Positions 46,458-56,743 of a stretch of 64,000 nucleotides of DNA are shown one piece after another (within the stretch, counting starts at the first letter, position 1; each line of letters opens with the position of its first letter). The stretch is from Gavia stellata. Lineage: Eukaryota > Chordata > Aves > Gaviiformes > Gaviidae. The position numbers were made by a program, and so were the translations under genes. The notes beneath the pieces are model-generated. The model searched no databases and had not been told where the DNA came from. It saw nothing but the letters and a program-made list of their open reading frames with translations. The DNA lies in NCBI RefSeq assembly GCF_030936135.1, contig NC_082620.1, positions 1,674,001 to 1,738,000 of the forward strand, written 5' to 3'.

Positions 46458-49400
46458 TCCGACGCATTACAGTTATTCCAACAAAGTTCTTTAGACAACA
46501 GCTCGGGCTGACTCGGGCCTCTCACTCTGCTTTGCAATACGCTCGTGAACTGGGTTTGCTTGGGAACGTGCCTAGACCCCGTGTGAAACCGTGATCCGTA
46601 GGGGCATCCCTTCCTGAAGGGCATGTATCTGGGGTGTCGAGGGGCGCATCCATCTCCAACTTGCCAAAATTATCAGCTATATTGGTTATTTAGGATGACA
46701 GACCATAGGAGTGTCGGATCTAAGCAGCAGGTTTGTGTCTTAGTGTCTGTATCTAACTGCTTTCCAAGAGGTATTTTATTGATCCTTTTATGCGTTGCTA
46801 TTTTTCTCAGGGTTAAAGGGTAGGAAGGATGGCTGTGATGGGGCTGGAGTTCAGTTTCCATTACGTCCTCATCTACAAATGCGGCTTAAATGTCAAAGAA
46901 CAGTGTCTTCTTCATGCTGTTTGTTTGGGTCCTTTTTAGTATCTAGACATAATAGCCCTAAAAATAGTTTGTTGAGATTCTTTACTAATCTTTGGGGAGG
47001 GTGTTTTGAATGGGGGTGTAAATGAGGCTTAGTTTTTAGTTATATAAATAAGTTTGTTTGGGAGATGAAAGCTAGGAGAGCCTCCTAGGAAGATTAATAA
47101 CTGTTTTTTGTACAGTGTGACCTGCCTGGCTACTGGGTACGTGCAGCGTGATGTCCTCAAAGGCCAAGTCTAATTGCCTCTCCTGTGAGCTCGTGCCTTT
47201 GGGTTGTTGTAGTGCTTCTGGCACTTGCCCTGTAAGTCAGCTCCTAATTTGATCTCGTCACCCACACTGCTTGGTGACAATGTGACATAGCAGTGGAAAG
47301 GGAATGACATCAGCAGACGAACAGATCTGTGCAGAGCAGCGGCAGGGATTTTCTTTTTTTTTAATTAAGAATAAGCCATGCCAAAGTGTTTCTGCTTCTT
47401 GAGCTTGTAGATTTGTGCAGCATGATCCCCGTCATGAACTGCTAGCTGTGTGAGGCTGCTCATGTCTTGGGTTGTTTTCGCAGGGTGATTAAAGGCTGCC
47501 CATTTGAATTGGCAGTGCTCTTCATGTTCAAATGCCTCCATACCTACAATTCCAAACATAGTAGTATTAAACACCGAGAGTTTGCAGTGCAGTGGCTTTT
47601 GCTGAGAAAAGGCTGGGTCAATCCCTGCGTTTAAAAAGAAAACACGACTTCTAACACATCAAGAGATGCGTGTGAGGTGGGGAGCTGCTTTTTTACGTTA
47701 GCCATCCACTTTGAATACAAAGGAAGACTTTTTCTACCCAAGAGTTCAGTGGATATCTGGAGGCAGCTGGAATCCCCTCAGCAGCACTGGGAGGATCGTG
47801 TAAGACTAATGGTTGTTTGGAAGGAGTGAGTGTGATACATGTATATTTGGTGGGGATGATTGTTTTATATTATTCTGCCAGGATTTCTACGTGTGGAGGA
47901 AGCCTGTTGTTTTGGAGAGTACATAGTGGTTCGAACAGCCGTTGATGTTATAACTTGGAGAATATTTTAGCTGCCTGTTACTTTGCTCCTTGGTGAGGAG
48001 CTCCCCAGGTGTGGAGCGACTGTCGAGCCTGCATGCAGTGGCTTATGAACCAGGACTGTGCCCATTTGCTTAGCGGCTGCTGGCAATTGCGGAGGGATGA
48101 GAGGCGAAAATACAGAGTATTTTGCAAGAAGTGGTCTGCAAAGGAATAGGAAGGAGTGAAACTGAGACTCTAAAGGGCTCATTTGGGGAGGGGTGTCAAG
48201 ATGGCAGAGTTTGAAGGATTCCTTCGAGTAAGTTTGCATGTGTTGAACAAATTAAAAAGCTGGTGGTTTTTTGTTTTTTTTTTTTTTTTTCTGGTAGGGG
48301 AAGCTGCAGGTTCTGGCGTCAGAGGATGCAGTCGGAGGAAGTGTGAGGGTGTGAAGAGCTGTCCAGCAGCTCTCAGAGTCAGTGTGACAGTCATGTTAAT
48401 CAGAGTGTTTTTCAGATGCTGAGGTCGAGCTGACGCTTTGCAATTACAGGATCTCGTAGTCCGATGTATGGACTGTGACTTTAGCCCCAGGACTGACCTG
48501 CAAAGCCACCAGGAATGTAGAAATGTGGCTTTTGTCAAAGCCATCTCTCCTCTGCCAGGAAAGAGAGGGGAGAGCAGAATGGGGCCTTCCTCGCGGCTAC
48601 CATGTGGCTCGTCATACTTTATTTCCCCATGGTCCTTGCTGCGGGCTGTAGAGCTTGTCTGCCCTAGTCGAGTGGTTCAGCACTGTGGTTCTGAGTCGCA
48701 GCTGGCTTCGTAGTCGCTGTGCGGTGCTGAACTCTAAGTGAAATGAGTTGAGATGCTCTTGAGCATGCTTTCCCCCCCTCTCCACCCTGTCTTCCTGTCG
48801 TTCCTCTCCCCCACGCGCTGAAGTATTTAATAAGGGATATTTAAGGAAGCTTCCTTCCAGTCCACCACTTCCAGGAGGCCCTGGGGAGGCGGGGTTAACT
48901 ATTTGAGTTTGAAAAAGTGTTTTAAAGACTATTCTATAGCCGGATATAACCTCTTCTGGCGTGGCGCGGGCAGATGAGCTAACCCCTTCCCCTTAATTGG
49001 ACTTTCATTGTTTGCCGCCAGCCGCTCTACAATGTCTCCATCCTTGCTGGGATATCCGTTTCCCTGCAGCCTGTTCCTGGACAGCCATTATTCTGTCTTT
49101 GCAGGCAGCTGATGCGCATTTTCTCCGTCCTCCTGAGCAGCATTGCGATGGGATTTTCTTCCCAGTCCTCTTGAAGGAAACTGCAGGTGTGTTTGCCCTC
49201 GATGGGAGGCTGTAGCTGTGACCTGGCCTTCAGCTCAATGTCACATCAAGCCCCTGGCTGGTTTTGTCCTTACAAATCACCTGTCACTTCCCAGTACAGA
49301 GTTTGGTAGAAAATTCAACCTCCCACCCGCCGTTTGTCTTCCCAAAATGGTTTGTAACTATTCCCTTCTAGGTGGAAGCTACTGTGGGCTGTTGGCCCGT

Positions 49401-50635
49401 GTAGCTGTGTGACCAAGAGCAAACACTGTGGTTTGGCATCTTGTAGCAACTTGCGTTCATTCCCTGCTTACTGGGGCATCGGGGAATTGCCGTGCGAACC
49501 AGTTTCTTCACTGGGTTGCGCCTGCTGTGGTTTTTGACAGCAGGGTAGGCTCCGCTGGCAGCAAGCTTTCAGTGTAGTTAAGCAAACCGGCCTGAAAAGT
49601 AGAGCAGCTGTGTCCTGCCAGAAGCTTGGAATTTCCTTCAGTATTGCCAGTTATCAGCTGGCGAAACTAGGACAGTCTCAGGTAGTTTTCTTTTTCTCCT
49701 CTTCATTGATGATGAAATAAAACACGTAGCTGTTTCGGAGGCTCTTTTATAATAGCATCAGCAGTCACGAGAATCTAAAGAGTATCAGCGAGGTTGGGGA
49801 AGGTTGCCTAAAGAGAGACTGGGGCTGAAAGCTGGCTTTATTTTTCTATTTAGTAAAGTGTCTCTGCATAATTGCTCCAATTGCAAAACGTAAACACCTT
49901 TGCTAAGGCAGATGCAAGCCTTGGACAGAAGTTGACATGCTTAAAGCCATGCTCTGTTGGCATTCAGGGGTGATTAATAAGTCTTTCCGCCGATTGATGA
50001 CTCGGCAGCTGTGTTGCAAAGGGAAGGAGAAGCGCAATAAGGCTGTGCTCCGGCGAGTTCTTGGGTGCATGTCAGGCAGGGCAGGGACTTTTTTGTGAAG
50101 GAGGGTTATTGCAGCAAGCAGCAGGAATGCGGACCTGCCAGCTAGTCCTCCGAATGGCTGCTGGCTCCGGGGCTGAGCTGCCCCACTGAAATCAAGCGCA
50201 TGGACTGATGTAGATCACCCCGGACGGTTGCTGCTGCTGCTTCTCTGCCCAAGAGGTTTGGTGCCGGTTCCTGCTTGGATCTGGGAATACCTTGCTGCGT
50301 ATTCCTGTGGCTCTTTACCCTTAATAGAGCTTTCTTGCCAGCTGAAGTCCTTAAAATGAAAGATGAGCGCCTCGCAGTTGCCCTCTCACCGCTACAGGCA
50401 AAATCCACAGCCTGCTGTAGGTGTATTAATGGCTACGCTAGAATATAGGTGGTGGCTTTGCTTTTCTCTGCTTCTGGATTTGCAAGTCATCCTCAGACGG
50501 AGGCGCACGCTCTCTCTGTCCCCTTTTTAGTATCGCTGTACGGAAGGGTGAAATTAAATGTGTGCGCAGCCAGGCTCAAACTCCTATCTCCAAGACGAGC
50601 CTTCAGGATTTTATTTTTATCTCCTTCCTTTCTAG

Positions 50636-50685
50636 GAAATAGACAGACGGTTGGAAAAGAAGCTGAAGATCACGCAGAAGGAAAG
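50636..50685 (+). CDS. SZRD1: SZRD1 exon 2 (residues 18-34, start of SUZ region)
   Basis: This is a 50-nt exon after a TTTCTAG acceptor and before GTAATG. It reads EIDRRLEKKLKITQKE plus two bases of the next codon, identical to human. It carries the basic, coiled segment just before the SUZ domain. Confidence 0.95.
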
Positions 50686-51668
50686 GTAATGATGCTGCGT
50701 GGTTCAGTAAAAAAACCTTATTTTCCTGAGGTGCCGTTGGACATCCGAAGGCCCGGGGAGCGGGAAGAGTGGGGCAACGGCTTCAAACTGAGCAGAGCGC
50801 ACGGGGTTTGAGTTCAGAAATAGGGAATCTCTGTAATCATGCCACTAGATGGCCCTTTCGATCCATAGCAGGGTAGCGGAAAGCTTCTTGAGAGTGATTT
50901 TATTTCAGAGCCGGGTCTTCCAGACGGGATGTAGCTACAGCTATGGGGAAGCCATTTAAGAAAAAGACACTCAAAGGAAGAAATGGGTGAGTCAGGTAAT
51001 CCCAACTCATGGCCTTAAATTGGCTTGCCATGTCTTGCGTCAGTAGGACTTTCTTTTCCTGCTTACTTCGGGTTGGGGCGGGGGAGTGTGTGTTACTGTT
51101 TTCTAGCAGAAATATTTCTAATCACTTCTGACAAGGCTTTTGTTGTTGTTTCCCCCCCCCCTTTGATACTTAGTAGGCTGCTTGGAGTCATGGTATTACT
51201 TCTCTGGGACTTCTGCCCAGAGAAGGGACCATAAAAAAATTCAAATGGTGAGACGGGGGCCGAGGCTGGCTCTGAGAAGTGAAATGGCAGGGTTGGAGCG
51301 GAAGGCCGGGTATCCTGGTGAGAGGAGCCCTAAAAGTCCTTGCAGGGAATGGAATCAAGGTGCTTATGCCTCTATCTCCAGATAGAAGTGCTAAAACTTT
51401 TGCCCAGCATCTGCTTCCCTTTCCTTCGGTCCAGTTTAAAGATGTTGAGTGCACCAGGGACTGGTTTTCTCTCCCTTCCTGAGCTAACCTTGTGCAAACC
51501 CTCCTGCTGCTCTAGTTTAGGGTTTCAAATGTAACGAGGTCTTTAATTATTACAGGCTGCCTTCTTAATCATGGGAATGACATCTGCCAGGGAGGAATTC
51601 GCACGCAGAGCGAAAAACATGCTTGCTGGAGAAAACAAGTACCAACCAAATGTTTTTCTTTTAAACAG
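50686..51668 (+). other. SZRD1: SZRD1 intron 2
   Basis: This is a 983-bp intron ending AAACAG. The reading frame of exon 3 is open upstream to an ATG at 51571, but that segment follows no human SZRD1 sequence and is most likely intronic. A C-run lies near 51152-51161. Confidence 0.8.
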
Positions 51669-51923
51669 TAGAAAGTCAAAATCTCCTCCTAAAGTGCCGA
51701 TCGTGATTCAGGACGACAGCCTTCCTTCAGGTCCTCCCCCGCAGATCCGCATCTTGAAGAGGCCGACGACCAACGGCGTGCTTAGCAATCCCAACTCCGC
51801 CAGCAGACCGGCCTTCCCCGTGAAATCCTTGGCGCAGAGGGAAGCGGAGTACGCAGAAGCCAGGAAACGAATATTGGGCAGCGCCAGCCCCGAAGAAGAG
51901 CAGGAGAAACCCATTTTGGATAG
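51669..51923 (+). CDS. SZRD1: SZRD1 exon 3 (SUZ domain, residues about 34-119)
   Basis: This 255-nt exon encodes [20 protein letters not shown], then [12 protein letters not shown], a variable [17 protein letters not shown] segment and [19 protein letters not shown] with [14 protein letters not shown]. The conserved [11 protein letters not shown] and [15 protein letters not shown] parts form the SUZ domain. The acceptor is a CAGTAG tandem, so skipping three bases would remove one serine. The donor (GTAAGA at 51924) lies inside a perfect 22-bp tandem duplication, giving a second donor at 51946. The split arginine AG|G carries into exon 4. Confidence 0.95.
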
Positions 51924-51948
51924 GTAAGAAACCCATTTTGGATAGGTG
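51905..51948. repeat. Tandem 22-bp duplication copying the exon 3 splice donor
   Basis: Unit 1 (51905-51926) and unit 2 (51927-51948) both read AGAAACCCATTTTGGATAGG followed by T plus A or G. Unit 1 contains the coding end KPILDR and donor GTAAGA; unit 2 contains donor GTGAGA. The duplication therefore creates two 5' splice sites 22 bp apart. Confidence 0.95.
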
Positions 51949-52533
51949 AGAGCCGCCTTCCGTGCTGCGGCAGCTTTGCCTGCGCTCCTGGCAAACACCT
52001 TCCTATCAGAAGGATGGGGACGAGCTCCTTGAAGAGTAAAGTGAGGCCAGCAAGGAGAAAGGCGTGCTCTGTTAGCAAGTAGGGCATCATAAATCTCAAA
52101 TATACAGGAGTTAAAGGAAGTGCAAGTGCCTGATAAAGCCAAAAAGGTTATCTTAGACCCTCGAAGAGCATGCTGGGGGTATAGGGAGGAGCACGGGCAA
52201 CCAGAGTTACGCTGGCAGGGCATATCCTCATCTTTGCTGAAGTTTTTGACTTAGGGGAGCTGCCGTGTGCAGACGGGAGAGTTGAGCTTCCGCAGTCTTA
52301 AATGAATGCAGGTTATTTGAAGGCACTGTGCTCTCCCTGTAGTTGCAGTTGAGAACAAGACTCCCAAATCTTTGGAGAGAAAGTTGCATTTTGGTGGCAT
52401 TCCCCATCCCAGGGAGCAACGCGTGTCCTGTGGCCGTGGCTTCCCACCGAGGCGGGTGGGGGAGTGTTTGCTGAAGGCATACGGCGTGACGCAGCCGTCT
52501 TGCCTCCGCCTCTGATCTCCTTTCTCCTTGCAG
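51924..52533 (+). other. SZRD1: SZRD1 intron 3
   Basis: This is a 610-bp intron ending TCCTTGCAG. Its first 25 bp are the second copy of the exon end and donor. Nothing else is recognised in it. Confidence 0.9.
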
Positions 52534-52636
52534 GCCGCCGAGGATCTCCCAGCCGGAGGACACCAGACAGCCCAACAATGTGATCAGGCAACCCCTGGGT
52601 CCCGATGGCTCGCAAGGCTTCAAACAACGCAGATAA
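52534..52636 (+). CDS. SZRD1: SZRD1 exon 4 (SUZ-C motif and stop, residues 119-152)
   Basis: This exon encodes [20 protein letters not shown] and [13 protein letters not shown], ending TAA at 52634-52636. The [16 protein letters not shown] segment is the SUZ-C motif and matches human; nearby changes (T to P, S to T) are conservative. The 103 nt plus the two carried bases give 35 codons including the stop. Confidence 0.95.
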
Positions 52637-52741
52637 ACGCGGGCGAGAGACGCTGCTGCGGAAGGCAGGGTCCGCCGCCACGGGTCGCACTGCCGTGGCG
52701 GACAAACGGACTTGAGCAAAGGGAACTACCTGGTTTATTTG

Positions 52742-52821
52742 CACTGTGATTTCCCCTTTGCTCTGCCCACTGTGACCTTCAACCCCACGCACTGTGACCT
52801 TCCCCTCTCCACCCACTGTGA
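52742..52821 (+). promoter_or_regulatory. Four CACTGTGA octamers, miR-128 / miR-27 seed-match cluster
   Basis: CACTGTGA begins at 52742, 52768, 52790 and 52814, with spacings of 26, 22 and 24 nt. It starts about 105 nt after the SZRD1 stop. CACUGUGA is the 8-mer seed match of miR-128-3p and includes the ACUGUGA seed match of miR-27. The even spacing and shared flanks (ACCTTC in two copies) suggest growth by tandem duplication. Function is inferred only. Confidence 0.5.
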
Positions 52822-54510
52822 CCGGCAAACCGAGAAGGGCTGTCCCCAAGTCGCTGGAAAATGGAAGGGGACGAGGGGAGGGGGGTTATAAAGGACTCGG
52901 ACGGGTGCAGAGAGTCGTGTGGGTGCCACTTGGGTTGAAGCTAGCGCCAGCAATAATGTTTGTTGTACTCATAACCTGGGATTTAAGGAAAAAAAAAAAA
53001 AGGGAAGCCTCCCCAGACGCGCGTGTGTCCTCATCACTTTAGGAGCAAGTTCTGTTTCAAAGGATCTCTTTTAATTTTCTTTTTTCTTGTTTGTTTTCTG
53101 TATATCAGATCAACGGAGTGCATGGGAAGGGTTTTAACTGTTTGTTTTAATTGAGAGAGGTAGTTAAGTGTTCGAAAAGGAGTTTCGATGAATTTCTGCG
53201 ACTTTAATGGCTCGGGTTTGGCTTCTCCTTCTCTCTTTCTCCTGCTGCCAAGCACGTGGAAGTGGACTCCCGGATACCTGGCCTTTCCGATCGCCTTGGG
53301 AGCCGGCGGAGCCCGACGACCTAGTTTACATCTTGCACCCGTTAAAGCTTGGCTAGTATTTTCTGCTGGCTTTGAGGAAAAGCTTAAAATACATCTTTTT
53401 TTGTTTCTTTTTGTATTTGGGGAGAAGGGAACGTAGACGGATCCCGTGAAAATGCCTGCTGCCCGGCCGCTGTGTGCGGCAGAGAGTGCCAGGTGGCGGA
53501 GAATTAGGGCTCCGTTGCGAGGAGGAGAACGACCGGCACCGTTCCGGTCTGTGAAATAAATACGTGGGGAGGAGGCCCGCTCCGCACGGCCCGTGCTTGG
53601 CAAGCGGCTGGCGTAACGACGGGGAGCGGGCTGTCCCGAGGGCCCGAACCTGAGTGGCTGAACGACAGAGCGAAGGCTCCGCTCCATCTCTCGGTTACGG
53701 TACGAGCCACCTTCGCCTCTGGAAATTGCAGACGTCGGGAACAAAAACCGCCTCGGATAAAGCCTGGATGATTCCACCTCCCTCTTCCTGGCGGCAGCTG
53801 GCTCCCCGCGAGGCTTCAGGGAAGGGATTTTCCTCCTCCGGCTCCTGGGAAGAGGACAGGGAGGCTGGTGGTCCGCAAGAACACGGATGTTCCCCCCCGC
53901 CCCCGGATGAAGCTGACCTACCTTAATATCACTTAATATCGAGGGATTAGATGAACACTAAATGCTCTTCTTGGAGGGGACGGTACCTAGAAAACCATTT
54001 CTGGTTATCGGCGGATTATTCTGTACGGGTGCAGCCTTCCCTGCTGCTTCGTGCTCAGTAGGTTCAAGGGTAAACGAGTAAACCTTGACATCTTCAACGT
54101 GAAGGGAAGCGGCCATACAAAAAGACGTGTATGGAAATACGGCTTAAAAAAACCACATACCGGTAAAATAAAACTACCTGTGTATAAAAAGAATCTGCTA
54201 GAGCGTTAATTAGCTGATTAAAGCTGATTAAAGCACCGAGGACGGTGGCGAGGTGGGGACGGACGGGCAGACGTCCCCCGGGCATCCCCAACCGCCGGCG
54301 CTTTTTTGGGGACGGTCTTATTTATTCTCCCCGGGCTGGTGGTCAGGATGAGTTCCCCGGGGGGGAGCGGGAGGGAAGAAGGACGTTGGCAATAACCGTA
54401 GTCACCGCGCCTTTCCTTAATTATTACTAAAAATAGCTTTTAATGGCCAAAAAAGCCCCAAATCCTCCCGGTTCCTGGTGTAGCTGGCCAGTGTTAAAGT
54501 TGCCACCATC

Positions 54511-54552
54511 TTCGGCACCGAAATCTCCGTCTTTGGCACCGAAATATCCCGG
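54511..54552. repeat. 21-bp imperfect tandem duplication
   Basis: TTCGGCACCGAAATCTCCGT is followed by a second copy, TTTGGCACCGAAATATCCCG, in the SZRD1 3'UTR. Each copy carries the short palindrome-like GGCACCGAAAT. Confidence 0.8.
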
Positions 54553-54717
54553 CTCCTCCATCCCAGCGACCAGGATACGTCCCGCCCGCGGGCAGGGCTC
54601 GGCGGCGTTCCTGCGGGAAGCCCCTTCATCCCGGGAAGGTGGAGGATAAACACGGTACCACGTGTTTTCACCCCAAAACGTGCGCCGAAGAGAAAACGTT
54701 TTATAAATTGTATTTTA

Positions 54718-54723
54718 AATAAA
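54718..54723 (+). terminator. Likely distal SZRD1 polyadenylation signal
   Basis: AATAAA is followed about 20 bp later by a TTTTTTTTTTT-rich downstream element. It is the last AATAAA before the NECAP2 promoter. Confidence 0.5.
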
Positions 54724-54740
54724 TGTCTTTAAACTTTTAA

Positions 54741-55349
54741 TGACTTTTTTTTTTCTCCTTTGTCCCCGTCTCTCGCAGGGGCTGCTGCAAGAGGGTCGTT
54801 TCAGTGGCAGCTTAAGCTCCCAGCGCGAGTAGATCCTTAAAAATTCGTCAGGAAGGTAAAATCTGGGAGCGTTCGGCAGTAATTGTGCCGGTATTTACCC
54901 AAAAGGGGGAAATTTTGCCCCATTTTTAGGCTCGCTGGGGAGATGTGGTCCAAGGAGGGTGGGAAGTGGCAGTGCTCAGAGGGAGGATGTGGTTTCCAAA
55001 CCTGGGTGTGAGCTGTGACCTTGCTGCCTCTCACCGTGGAGGATCAAGGAAGCGATTTTAATTTTATTAATTATATATTTATTTTGTTTTTGCAATGTGC
55101 TGACCTCCCCCCTCGGGCGTTGGGCTTGATAACCGCCAGAGAACATGAGCCAAGGCTGTCAGGGTGCCTCCGGCCAGGGTGAAGAGGGGTCAGGGTGCAC
55201 TGGCAGCTCCCGCAGGCGCTGACTCCCTTTTAATTCTTATTTTTACGTGTTTTGGGTTTTTTTATGAAGGTGAAATCGGGGAAAAAATGTGATTTTTAGT
55301 GACTTGGCGTTGCTGAGCGGGGAGGAAAGGTGCTACAGGAGCAGGCCCG
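54741..55349. other. Intergenic spacer SZRD1-NECAP2
   Basis: This is about 0.6 kb with no ORF or repeat that I can support. Human SPATA21 lies at the corresponding place but I find no trace of it here. Confidence 0.6.
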
Positions 55350-55770
55350 CCTAGCAGTGTCCCCAGACGGGGCCGGGCTGGGAGCTGGCGGCAGCCGGGC
55401 GCTCTGCAGCCGCTCCCCGCGACCGCGTACTGGTTCCCAGTTCCAGCAGCCCCCTGGGACCAGTTCCCCCCCGCCCCCCCCCCCCCGACTTCATTGCAGG
55501 GAAGCCTCCCCCTCGCCAGGGGGCGCTGCGGCGGCGGGTGCGGAAGCCCCGCCCCTCCCTCCCTCCGCCCCGCGCCGCCCGGGGGAAGGGGGCGGTACCA
55601 TGGAGGCGGGCCGTACCATCGAGGCGGGGGCCAGAGCGGCGGCGGGCGGAGTTCCGCCGCGATGGCGGCCATGGCAGGGGAGGAGGAGGAGTACGAGGCG
55701 GTGCTGTGCGTGAAACCGGCCGTGCACGTCTACCGGGTACCGCCGCGGGCCTCCAACCGCGGCTACAGGT
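55350..55770 (+). promoter_or_regulatory. CpG island promoter of NECAP2
   Basis: This is CpG-rich sequence with GC boxes (CCCCGCCC, CCGCCC) and a C-run at about 55478-55488, running into exon 1. The start codon sits in GCGATGGCGGCCATGGC, a YY1-like context. No TATA box is visible. The bounds are approximate. Confidence 0.65.
55662..55768 (+). CDS. NECAP2: NECAP2 exon 1 (start of the PHear-like domain)
   Basis: NECAP2 is a cytosolic clathrin-coat accessory protein that binds the ear domains of AP-1 and AP-2 adaptors and acts in endocytosis and early-endosome recycling. Eight coding exons (107, 101, 105, 82, 109, 178, 85, 49 nt) join in frame to 271 residues from the first ATG, against 263 in human. 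This exon reads [20 protein letters not shown] then [10 protein letters not shown], close to human. Two ATGs are in frame: 55662 and 55671. The second has the stronger GCCATGG context and would give 268 residues. The donor is GTGGGG. Confidence 0.93.
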
Positions 55771-56433
55771 GGGGCCTGCCCCTCTCCCCTGACCCCTGTC
55801 CTGCTGTGGGGTGGGCTGCCCCACCTTGGCTTACATGGCGTCTGTCGCCTCCCTCCCCACAGGGTGTCTGCTCCTCCTGCCATGGGGCTGTGTGGGGTTT
55901 GCCTCCTCCCCGTGGGGCGTGTGGGGCCTCTCCTCGCTGTGGGGCAGCAAGGCTTGCCCCTCGTGAGGTCTCTCTGCCCCTCCACCCCGGCCCCACACCC
56001 CCAGTGGGGCATCTCCATCCCCCCAATGTCTTTTGGGGCTCCTCTCCCCTCAGCCCGGCCTAAAGGCTGGCCTGGCAGAGCCGGGCTGTAGCTAACGCGA
56101 CTCAGCACCTCCAAGAAACTGCTTTTGAGCTGGAGATCCTGCAGAAGGGGAAGCGAAACCTCTTCTGCAATTCTTGCTGGGACCCGACGCCTGGTTTTGC
56201 CGGGGGGGCAGCTGGTTTGGGGTGAAACGAGAGGTGACGTGACGGATCTACCTCCTCCTGCAGCGAGCGCGGGTGCAGGCGGGTTCTTCCTTGCGCTGCT
56301 TTGGTACTGTTAACAAGGAGAGTCGAGCAGACGAACTCCGTGATACCTTATGGGAGCGTTAAAATAGGTCGGTGGTGGTGTCTGGGACGTGAGAGGTGTC
56401 TTAGACATCCGTCGCCGTTTCCTCTTTCTCCAG
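55769..56433 (+). other. NECAP2: NECAP2 intron 1
   Basis: This is a 665-bp intron that is GC-rich at its 5' half, so long chance ORFs cross it on both strands. The acceptor is TTTCTCCAG. Nothing else is recognised. Confidence 0.85.
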
Positions 56434-56534
56434 AGCTGCGGAGTGGCAGCTGGACCAGCCGGCGTGGAGCGGCAGGCTGCGGATCACAGCCAAGGGCAAG
56501 ATCGCCTTCATTAAGCTGGAGGACAAGACCTCGG
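56434..56534 (+). CDS. NECAP2: NECAP2 exon 2
   Basis: It encodes [20 protein letters not shown] then [13 protein letters not shown], part of the N-terminal NECAP PH-like (PHear) domain. It is nearly identical to human. Acceptor TTTCTCCAG, donor GTAAGG, ending phase 1. Confidence 0.95.
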
Positions 56535-56638
56535 GTAAGGAGGAGGGAAGGCAACATCTCTGCGCCTCTTCATGGGGAGGAAGATGGCGCAGAGACGCTC
56601 TGCCCTGGCGTTAATCTGCTCTCCTTTCTTTTTTTCAG

Positions 56639-56743
56639 GAGAGCTTTTTGCCCAGGCACCGGTGGAGCAGTTCCCTGGCATCGCTGTGGAGAGCGTGATG
56701 GACTCCAGCAGATATTTTGTCATCCGGATCGAAGACGGGAACG
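56639..56743 (+). CDS. NECAP2: NECAP2 exon 3
   Basis: It encodes [20 protein letters not shown] then [15 protein letters not shown], core strands of the PHear domain. Acceptor TTTTTTTCAG, donor GTATGT. The intron 2 that precedes it is only 104 bp. Confidence 0.95.

Larger units (their letters stand above)
40604..50635 (+). other. SZRD1: SZRD1 intron 1 (10 kb)
   Basis: This intron runs from GTGAGG to TTTCTAG. I see a possible second MIR-like relic around 43633-43725, a 23-bp tandem duplication at 46412-46457 and T-rich tracts such as the one near 48275-48290. Long ORFs such as 44837-45430 minus have no recognisable domain and no splice context. I see no RNA gene. Confidence 0.75.
52637..54740 (+). 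other. SZRD1: SZRD1 3'UTR (extent inferred)
   Basis: About 2.1 kb follows the stop with no further gene. AATAAA signals occur at 53555-53560, 54167-54172 and 54718-54723. The last is followed by TGTCTTTAAACTTTT and a T-rich stretch, the best-looking cleavage context. Four CACTGTGA octamers lie in the first 200 bases. The minus-strand ORF at 53034-53777 is treated as chance. Confidence 0.6.

Noticed and set aside
48460-48530. CMDCDFSPRTDLQSHQEC, resembling a C2H2 zinc finger
   Set aside because: The spacing and the final Cys do not fit a proper finger, it is a single copy, and it lies in the middle of an intron.
51571-51668. In-frame upstream extension of SZRD1 exon 3 starting at ATG 51571
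   Set aside because: The added residues match nothing in known SZRD1, and the CAG acceptor at 51666-51668 joins exon 2 in frame with the human protein.
53034-53777. 247-codon minus-strand ORF in the SZRD1 3'UTR
   Set aside because: No recognisable domain, no splice or poly-A context, and it lies antisense to a GC-rich UTR.
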